Below are positions 56,391 through 64,000 of a stretch of 64,000 bases of DNA, one piece after another (within the stretch, counting starts at the first letter, position 1; each line of letters opens with the position of its first letter). This DNA comes from Paulinella micropora (lineage: Eukaryota > Cercozoa > Imbricatea > Euglyphida > Paulinellidae): positions 1 through 64,000 of the forward strand of contig WBZZ01004805.1 in assembly GCA_019918135.1 (NCBI GenBank). The letters run 5' to 3'. Both the position numbers and the translations under genes were made by a program. The notes beneath the pieces were generated by a model. It was not told where the DNA came from, did no database searches, and saw only the letters and a list, made by a program, of their open reading frames with translations.

Positions 56391-57324
56391 CATTCGCTGT
56401 TATTGCTGCGGCTCGAGGTACCCATTGCAGTGCTTTGCATTCGAACAAACCTTGTAACTCGGCTAGTTGAGCAGCATGTACCTGAGGGTGTGACTTTATG
56501 GTTTTCTGTGGGATATGTAACACTCTTGTGAACAAACAATAGCTGTCCTGTCCTAAGGCCTCCTCTTCCTCCTCCTCAAACTCATGAGCAACAATAATGT
56601 GTGCGGTATGAGTGGGGTGGTTTGCTGGTGTTTGTTTCCTAAGCCTGGGCCCAGCAACTATGTTGAAGTTATTGCAGCACCATCCCATGTTTGTGGTATG
56701 CCCTTGTTACTACTCCATCTATCTGGTAGAGGGAATTGTGGTGCAGATGAGGAGTGTTGGGCTGGGTTTGATGTTGCTCTGTTATGTTGTGTCGTTTGCC
56801 GAGGTGCTGTGTTCGTCTTTTTCTCTTGTGCAACCGTTGTTGCTGGAGTGGGAGCAAATGCATTTGGTGGGGGATGGAGTGAGCCAAAATATGGGCTTGG
56901 TTGCACGTAATGACTTGAAGTGGCCTCGGTGGTGTGTGGGGTTGTCGTGTCATCGTCCAGTGTGTCGAGTGTGTTTTGTGAGGAATGTGGCAGTTGGTTT
57001 GTTGGCCACCAGCCACTGGGTGTGTTGGAGTCCTGAAATTGTGGCAGTTGGTCCTCGTTTTTCCACTGGACTGACTGGGTAGATGGTATGCTAGTGGTAG
57101 GAGGCGAGGTGGAGGATGTTATGTTGTGCGACACTAGTAGTGGTTGCCAAGGTCGTGCAGGTATTTTGCATGTGTAGCCACGAGTCATTGTATCGAAACG
57201 AACATTACGTTTTTCTACTGTGGCTGTCTGTTTGGTGTCGTGAATGAGGATTTTATAGACTCGACGAAATATGTTGTAGCCAATGAGAGTACCTGGTACG
57301 GCGACAGGCTGTGCTTTCGTCGTT

Positions 57325-58055
57325 TCCATTTTCACCCAGGCGAGGCATCCGAAAGATTGCACGAACGATTGCACAGGTTTTCGGCCCATAAGCAATTCCC
57401 AAGGGGATTTGCCTTTGTCCTTACCTCTGCAAAGGGGCGTGACCATTCGTATGGCTAGTGTCGCTTTATGTGTGTCCTCCCAAAATGTGTTAGGCAGGCC
57501 TGCATCTAACTGTGCTGCTAGTGCGCCTGTGTCGTCTGTCCTATTCATTCTTTCAGCAAAGGGGTTCATGTTAGGCTCGTTACGTGTGGTGGTTTTGAGG
57601 ATGATGCCGTGTTTGTCTGTATAGTCTTTTAGTACTTTAGAGACAAACTCGCCATCTGCTCTTATCTGTTTTAGTTTGTGGCCTGACTGTCGTTCAAAGA
57701 AAGCAAATATGCGTGTTAAATGTGGCATGTAAAGCTTAGCTTCGCGGGTAGGTGTGTAGAGGTCACAAGCAAGCTTAGAGCGAGAACATGTCACTCCCCC
57801 TCGGTAGTAGTTACCGCATCTTGACATTACGGGGAATGGGCCGCTGAAATCTATGTTGAGTGCTTCACCTTGCTTATATTCTAGGTCTAGATAGTTATCT
57901 CTGTACATAGGAGGTTTGTTAGGTTTGCCCCTATTGCATCCATGACATGCACGTACCAGACGCATCCAATCTTTGCCAGCGATGCGTCTGCCTACGCTCT
58001 TTGCAAACTCGTTCATTATGAGTGGGTTTGCATGCATCAGAGCTCTGTGTAGGAT
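57325..58055 (-). other. Integrase domain of copia copy 2
   Basis: Zinc-binding part with CHGC and catalytic core blocks NIDFSGPF, IRADGEF and NPFAERMN, as in copy 1. Confidence 0.85.
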
Positions 58056-59650
58056 CATTGGATCGTACGGTGCATGTGATGGGAGAGGATTGACTGACCA
58101 TAATGCAAGGTCTGGTAGGTTGTTGATGGTTGCAGCCAGTGACAGTTGTTCTCTCTGCTTGTACCTGTATGGTATATATCTTTGATGAGGGTCAAGTGGT
58201 GTCATTCCTGGCTTATCTAACTCGTATAGCAAGTGTGAATTGAGCCTCCCCCTTGCTAGTATGTTCTTCATGTCAAGTGTTATGGGCTTGTCATAGATGA
58301 ATACTTGACCATTTTGATGGATGATTGTTTTGTGCATGTCATGGTCAAGGCGTGGGGTGGGAACAAGGTTGAATGGTAATGACGGTGATATGAGTGAGTT
58401 GGGAAATGACTGTTTAACCGATTGACCATAACCATTGAGCCACGTCGGAGTGGCAGTAGCCCGCGTCCTCACCGGAAGCGGCTTACCAGATATGTTATTG
58501 AGGAAAGCCGGTTTCTCTTCGCGGATAGACTTGGGGTCGATAGGCGCCTTCTCATGGAATAGCCATCGGTTGCATGCGCTGTCGACCACGTCAGGGGGAT
58601 TGCCGTCGGCCATTAGCACATAGTTGACCATAGGGCGCTTGAGCTCTGCCCGTTCTAAGTCCATTGTCTCCTGCATCCATCTGTTGTATTTGTCCATGTT
58701 CTTGAAATCCAAATATTCCAGCTCTGGATGCCTGTTGACGTAGTATTGCCACTCGCGTACGTTAGCGAAGTCCAGGGCGGGGTAGAGATAGTTCTCATGT
58801 TCAGGGTCGTCGAGCTCCGGGTCGTCGATGTCGTCAGTTGCATCTTCGTCAGGGATGGTTGCTACGTCTGTGGTATCTTCTTTCGGGTCCCTTATTGCTT
58901 TTAATTCGTCAAATACTTCTGCCATTAACACGAATTCGAATGTGTGTGAGTAGTCATGACGTCGTAGGCGTTCGCGTAGTTCTTCAGCTTCCACACGTCC
59001 GGCAGGTGGGTAATAGTTGAGCGGTGGTCTCACGTTGTCGTTGAACAGTGGTTCTATTTCAGGTGTGTATGGTGCTGGAGGCGGTGAACGCTTCACATCG
59101 GACGGCGCGTCGGGTATGTTGAGTATGCGTTTTAGTTGCTTCTCCAGTTGTTCTCGCCATCTTTTGCCTGCTGCACCTACACCGTAGGGTTCGTGCTGTT
59201 CTTGTCCGGTCTCATCTGTTCCACTTGGAGGTGGTGGGAGCATAGTCCATGGTGAGTCCGTCTCGTTGATTGTATACGCTTCGTCGAAGTTGGGTATGTC
59301 CGGCGTGGTAGCGGCGAGCGCAGCTAAGTTCGCATTCGGTGTCGAAGAGGTCACCTCGTAGTCTTCTTCGTTTTCCGTGAAGTTAAGGTGGGCGTGTGAT
59401 TGTGCCATTGTGGCCGTCCTGGGGTCCACACGTCTCCCCCTCGTCGTAAATTCATCTAGGCTCATCGCCATATCTACCATTGTGGGTGTGTCTATGAACA
59501 GTGGTGCGTGTGGTCCACCTTCACGGTAACGTAACAGATGTTGAAATGCGAGGTCGCCTAGCTCGGGCTGGTCCGTTGGTATGCCGAGTAGATCGTATCT
59601 CGTTCCCCTTTCTCGAAGTCGGTTGATGAGTGGATGCCGCTTGGCCATGT

Positions 59651-59767
59651 TGCAGAACTCTTTGTGTGCCGGCCAATCGGTCCTCTGATGATCGGTGTTG
59701 CAGTAGTAGACGAGTTGACATCCGCTGCAACGCTTCAGTTTCCCTTCTTGGTTGCCGCAGTAGGTGC
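59651..59767 (-). other. MYND-type zinc finger in copia copy 2
   Basis: The same CTYC ... CSGC ... YYC ... HKEFC pattern as in copy 1. Its presence in both copies shows that it belongs to the element and is not a local insertion. Confidence 0.75.
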
Positions 59768-60443
59768 AATCCCATCTAATGCTGCCGCGTCTGGTTTCGC
59801 GTATAGTCTTGCAGTCGACGCAGTCTGGTTTGGTTAGTGCCCAGTTCTCCGGGAGTAGTCGGAAGTCCTTCACGATGCTCCAGTAGGCCAGCTCATCGGT
59901 GGTAGGGTGACGAAAGCCATGATGTGCATCTGTCCAAGCGAAGGTGTATCGTCGTTCTGTTGGCTGTGAAACTCCAGGTACACGTCTGTATTGCACTGGT
60001 TGGCCGTAGGGTAATGTTTCGATGGCTTGTATGCGTCTTATTGCGTCCTTGTTGTCCGTAGATGCATTCGCTGAAGTCGTCGTCGGGGCCAACGGGGTAA
60101 AGCACTCGGTCTGCAGGTTCGGTGGGATAGGTACCGTGAAACTTGAAATGGGCGATTCCTCATTGTATGCCATTGACGGGGTAGGCGGTGTTTCGCTCAT
60201 CGAGGTGTCCTCTGCGCTGGTTGAACTCAATTGTCGCTGTCGATGTTCTCCGATGGGCGTTGAGGTAGGTTGCTCTTCTTGACGGTCTTGCTCTGATGTC
60301 GTCCTGTCTTCCGGTGCAGGTGAGCTCATAAAGCTCTTTGTTGGCACGCGCGGGGATTGTGTAGTTATTTCCGGCGGTTGTTGCGGTGAACTACCTGGTT
60401 CACGTCGTGCTCGTCTCGGGCATCTTGTCCGCAGTACGATGTG

Positions 60444-62267
60444 CTAAATACCTGTTGAGCCGGGCGCGTCTTGAACTAGCAGCGATGGTAACATCCACGG
60501 ATCCGTTCTTGGAAGGAAATAGTTGAGGGGTGTTCCAAGGGGGCACCAATGTTGCAGCCAATGGGCAGGTGGGACAGGGAATCCTTGTGGGATCGCTCGA
60601 AATGCGTCCCGCATGCGCGTCCATTGAACGTAGGCACGTCTGTAGTCGTTCTCGTCCATGCGTTGTGTGATTGTCAGCGAGCTCCATGGGATGTCTGGGC
60701 GTCTCGTCGGGTCTTGCACGTAATCAGGGTGCGGTGCGGGCGATGCTTCAGTGGGGGTGGGAGGGTTATAGGTATCAGAAGTGGGTGTTAGAGGAGACAG
60801 TTGGATAGGTCCTGCTCTATTTCTGTACCTACTTCCCCTTTGTACGTAGGCTACTTCTTCTTGCGATGGTTCGTCCTCCTCTGGTCCGGGTCGTTCGTCG
60901 TCGGAGTCGGCGGAATGCATCAGCCATGTCTCGGGTGGGTCGCCTGTTGGATCATCGACGTCGTCCGTGGCTTCCACTTCGGTTGTCGCGTTGGCTTGTC
61001 CGCTCGATCGTTGAATCCGTCTTGTGTTGGTCTGTCTAGGTTGGCCTCCACGTCCTCGTTGATTCGGTCCTCCCCCTCGACCACCGCGACGTGTGTTCGA
61101 GTTTGGCTGCGTGGGTCGTCTGCGGACTGGGCATTCAGCCCCAGAGTGTTTCGGTCGGCCCTCGCAGACTCGTTTCATGCAGGTGGATCGACACTGGGCC
61201 GCAATGTGTCCTCGTCGGTTGCAGTTGAGACATTGGATGTCTTTGTTGATAGCAACGGGTGTGGCCGAAGTGAACAGGGCTGTCGAGAACCTAGATGAGG
61301 CAGCAGAGAGTTGGTTAGCATGGAATGCTTGTAAGATGAGTGAACATATCTCATTATAACGTGGTTTGTCAGCATCAGCACGAGACCAATACATAGTTCC
61401 CCCTACATCCCCCATAGATAGAGAGGCGCACTCCTTAAGTTTAAAGAGCAAGAATACGACTCTGAATTCATCAGGTAGAGGCACTCCTCTTGACTGTAGG
61501 CGCTCGAAGCGTTGGGTCAAGAGCTCCATCCATGCAGGTAGGCCATTGCTTGACTTTAGCTTTGTCTCGAACAGCTGCATTAGTAGGCGAGCGATGGAAA
61601 CCGATCCTTTGCTGCCGAATCGCTCGCAGATCGCTGTCCAGATCACCGCTGGGTTGGTTCCTGCTCGTTGGACGGTCAGTAGAGCTGTCGACTCTTGGCA
61701 TGCTTCCACAAGGAAGCAGCGGACATGGATCTGTGCTTTGATGTAGTCTGCTTGGCTGAAAAGTGTATCCAGGTCAGTTGGTACGTTGATAGTAGGCAAG
61801 AGGGCGGGTGCTTGGCTACCTGAGGACGGGTTGGTCGAGGATGGGCTGCTTGAGGACGAGCTGGTCAGTGATGACGAGCTGCTCGATGATGAGTCGCCAC
61901 GTCTCGATCCGTATGCTTCATCGTCTTCGTCGTCATCGCTCCTGCTTCTCGACTGTCTTGCTGTCGAGGTGTCTTGCTGTCGTGCTGACAGTCCAGATCC
62001 AGTAATGTTGTTAGGGGCGGGGTGGGTGGGTCTTAGTCCAGTAGTTCTGGTACTTGCGTAGATTGTAGCAATCTCTTGTACCGAGTAGGGCGATTCTTGG
62101 TCTTCCAGAAGTAGTATGTAGCGTGCGTCCACGCCCAATAAAAAAGCGAAAAATTGGAATTTCCAAAGGTCAAATTCATCGATGGGTCTTTTCGGGAATT
62201 TTGGTAGCTTGAGTTGGTAACGGGGCGCATCCAAGGCTCCATAACCAGTAAGTACACTAGTAGACAT
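60444..62267 (-). CDS. Copia Gag-like protein with CCHC knuckle
   Basis: About 600 residues from the ATG at 62267 (MSTSVLTGYGALDAPRYQLK). The capsid-like helical part (about residues 170 to 330) has the UBN2/copia Gag pattern: IWTAICERFGSKGSVSIARL, LMQLFETKLKSSNGLPAWME and FRVVFLLFKL. A zinc knuckle (CLNCNRRGHIAAQC) stands near residue 365, followed by a Cys-rich stretch (CMKRVCEGRPKHSGAEC) and an Arg/Gly-rich tail for RNA binding. Ser-rich runs separate the N-terminus from the capsid part. It packages the element's RNA in virus-like particles. Only the far end is present in copy 1. Confidence 0.8.
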   Translation of the reverse strand: MSTSVLTGYGALDAPRYQLKLPKFPKRPIDEFDLWKFQFFAFLLGVDARYILLLEDQESPYSVQEIATIYASTRTTGLRPTHPAPNNITGSGLSARQQDTSTARQSRSRSDDDEDDEAYGSRRGDSSSSSSSSLTSSSSSSPSSTNPSSGSQAPALLPTINVPTDLDTLFSQADYIKAQIHVRCFLVEACQESTALLTVQRAGTNPAVIWTAICERFGSKGSVSIARLLMQLFETKLKSSNGLPAWMELLTQRFERLQSRGVPLPDEFRVVFLLFKLKECASLSMGDVGGTMYWSRADADKPRYNEICSLILQAFHANQLSAASSRFSTALFTSATPVAINKDIQCLNCNRRGHIAAQCRSTCMKRVCEGRPKHSGAECPVRRRPTQPNSNTRRGGRGGGPNQRGRGGQPRQTNTRRIQRSSGQANATTEVEATDDVDDPTGDPPETWLMHSADSDDERPGPEEDEPSQEEVAYVQRGSRYRNRAGPIQLSPLTPTSDTYNPPTPTEASPAPHPDYVQDPTRRPDIPWSSLTITQRMDENDYRRAYVQWTRMRDAFRAIPQGFPVPPAHWLQHWCPLGTPLNYFLPRTDPWMLPSLLVQDAPGSTGI

Positions 62268-62332
62268 TAGTCTCCGGATACTTGAATAATCGTTTGCGCT
62301 GAGACACTTTGATCAAAGGTTGAAGGAACAAT

Positions 62333-62642
62333 AATGAATTTAATCAATGGTTAGAAACCAATGACTGAAACTCAATTTAATTTACCATAAATTTATAGTG
62401 AAATAAATACCACAAATTTATATACTGATCTTGTGGTCAGAAATTCAAGTGATGATTCAGTATGGGCCAATCTATACTAACTGGCAACTAATTGTGAATA
62501 ACGGTAATATCAACGTAACGAATAATAATTATGATTCGAAATATGAAAATGGTAATGAATATGATCCGGTCAAATATAAATGCTATGTCGTGACATTGAC
62601 CATAAAAGGTAGCAATATATTTAGTAAATATTATTGCTTACT
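62333..62642 (-). repeat. 5' LTR of copia copy 2
   Basis: About 309 bases, inverse to 54956 to 55263 with about 98 percent identity by eye. The sequence just inside it (TTGTTCCTTCAACCTTTGAT on the minus strand) is where a primer binding site would lie; no tRNA match was tested. Confidence 0.8.
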
Positions 62643-63218
62643 TGACTAAGAGGCAGTTAATATGTAATGCCCCCAACGATAGCTCGTAAAAAGTCGGTAA
62701 TACAACCAAACACAGTCCTCAAAAGACGAGAATGATGTCTCGTTGTATTAGCTCAGTGAAGCCAAAAAGGAAAACGGCAACAGACCAGGAACAAAATGGC
62801 ATCAGGTCCAATCCTGACAAATAATACTGAAAAACAAGCTGGTGCACCTGTCAACAGGAAAAGGTACTTTTTACCGGCTATCCGGGGGGTGATCTACAGT
62901 ACCGCCTCCCGATTTTATGACGGAAATAGCATTTTCGTCATACAACTTCTGATTTCTTTCTGCAAATAGTATGCGCTATGGAGTCATGCCACACAGCGCA
63001 TCGACCCACGGATAGACGCTAAACGACGATAAATATATCCTCATACGGCACGTCAAAGCGGATTCTCCAGCCATTCTTGTAGACTTTTGAACTCCTTCCC
63101 CTCAATCTCTTTTTTTTTTTTTCCTTCTCGGCAGTATGTCAAGAACAAACGTACTATTAATAAAAGATACAAGCAACGTGGTGCTGTAGTACGATTCCCC
63201 CTTTGATCTCCTTCTTCT
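62643..63218. other. Unassigned A+T-rich flank
   Basis: No gene is seen. It holds a hairpin at 62916 to 62942 (TATGACGGAAAT paired with ATTTTCGTCATA, one mismatch) and a T-run at 63110 to 63122. Confidence 0.5.
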
Positions 63219-63378
<160 letters not shown>

Positions 63379-63644
63379 GGACACCGTGATAGCCCAGTGG
63401 TCAAGTTCTACCATCTGGGCCCTGTCGCCAGTTCGATTCCCGTCGGTGCCACCAGTATTTTCATTGAACATACCGATCCGTCTGGACCAGTATTTTCATT
63501 GAACATACCGGCCCGTCTGGAAGTGTTGGAACTGCCCTTGCGGGGGTGTCATTAGAGCTTATCGTCAATTCTTCGTACTCCCCTCACGGGTGAGACGATG
63601 GAGGCGCATGTGCAAAAATGCATCAGCCATTGACAGAGAAGCAC

Positions 63645-63690
<46 letters not shown>
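63379..63690 (+). mobile_element. tRNA-derived SINE with ATT tail, copy 1
   Basis: The head GGACACCGTGATAGCCCAGT has an A-box (TAGCCCAGTGG) and, 36 bases on, a B-box (AGTTCGATTCC); it ends GGTGCCACCA. This is the layout of a tRNA gene, but the T-stem does not pair and the anticodon arm is irregular. The body has a 35-base segment (CCAGTATTTTCATTGAACAT ...) twice in tandem, and the 3' end is an (ATT)n tail. It is transcribed by polymerase III in such families. The partner LINE is not seen. Confidence 0.8.
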
Positions 63691-63958
63691 GTGGACACCG
63701 TGATAGCTCAGTGGTCAAGTTCTACCATCTGGGCCCTGTCGCCAGTTCGATTCCCGTCGGTGCCACCAGTATTTTCATTGAACATACCGCTCCGTCTGGA
63801 CCAGTATTTTCATTGAACATACCGGCCCGTCTGGAAGTGTTGGAACTGCCCTTGCGGGGGTGTCATTAGAGCTTATCGTCAATTCTTCGTACTCCCCTCA
63901 CGGGTGAGACGATGGAGGCGCATGTGCAGAAATGCATCAGCCATTGACAGAGAAGCAC

Positions 63959-64000
<42 letters not shown>
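63691..64000 (+). mobile_element. tRNA-derived SINE with ATT tail, copy 2 (runs to window end)
   Basis: Begins GTGGACACCGTGATAGCTCA and follows copy 1 with only about three differences over 260 bases, ending in an (ATT)n tail cut by the window edge. Head-to-tail order suggests tandem duplication of one unit including its tail. Confidence 0.8.

Larger units (their letters stand above)
55267..62642 (-). mobile_element. Ty1/copia LTR retrotransposon, copy 2 (3'-truncated)
   Basis: It runs on the minus strand from a 5' LTR (62333 to 62642) through Gag, the MYND finger, integrase and reverse transcriptase, and ends inside RNase H, where it meets the LTR of copy 1. It lacks the end of RNase H and a 3' LTR of its own. 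It is broken, with about two breaks besides the truncation. The shared part forms an inverted repeat with copy 1. Confidence 0.88.

Noticed and set aside
54938-62649. Two matching 70-residue frames reading outward from the LTRs as a real gene pair
   Set aside because: They lie entirely inside the A+T-rich LTRs and match because the LTRs match.
63379-63455. A functional tRNA gene
   Set aside because: The A and B boxes are present, but the T-stem and anticodon arm do not fold and the unit has a SINE body and tail.

Overview
The window looks like a contig from a unicellular eukaryote (protist or alga; the lineage cannot be fixed from sequence alone). The signs are spliced-looking polypyrimidine/AG sites, AATAAA-type gene ends, LTR retrotransposons, a tRNA-derived SINE with ATT tails, and families of F-box, leucine-rich-repeat, BTB and RING proteins.

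Region 1 (1 to about 16,210) is A+T-rich and is a Polinton-like virus (PLV) element, cut by the left window edge. On the plus strand it carries a virion block: a tail-fibre-like protein with an S74 chaperone end, an A32/FtsK-HerA packaging ATPase, a small basic protein, a coiled-coil protein, an adenain-like protease, a penton-like minor capsid protein, the major capsid protein and a further structural protein. Mostly on the minus strand it carries a replication block: protein-primed family B DNA polymerase, two ExoX-C-like proteins, a DUF3223/HNH-like protein and small basic or zinc-finger-like proteins. No integrase and no terminal repeats are visible. The visible part looks nearly whole, with perhaps two breaks. 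Its intergenic spaces hold a set of related long hairpins and a repeated 39-base segment.

Region 2 (about 16,210 to 49,165) is G+C-rich host sequence with very many poly-C/poly-G runs. Gene islands (F-box/LRR, BTB, alpha/beta hydrolase, RING-TRAF, EAR-repeat propeller, multi-pass membrane protein, unknowns) sit in a mosaic of short repeat modules. These modules are a fold-back (MITE-like) element called FB here; a CCAAGTGTAA/AATAAA gene-end module called R2; a palindromic GC module called R3; a 60-base module called R4; a promoter-like module called R5; and a 200-base module called R6. Several host genes carry a single frameshift or an in-frame stop. The region therefore looks like an active birth-and-death cluster, unless some of the breaks are sequencing errors.

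Region 3 (49,165 to 62,642) holds two Ty1/copia retrotransposon copies facing each other as a roughly 5.2 kb near-identical inverted repeat. Both carry an unexpected MYND-type zinc finger upstream of the integrase. The left copy has cut off the end of a host gene.

Region 4 (62,643 to 64,000) holds a short unassigned stretch, a long (ATT)n microsatellite and two tandem copies of a tRNA-derived SINE.
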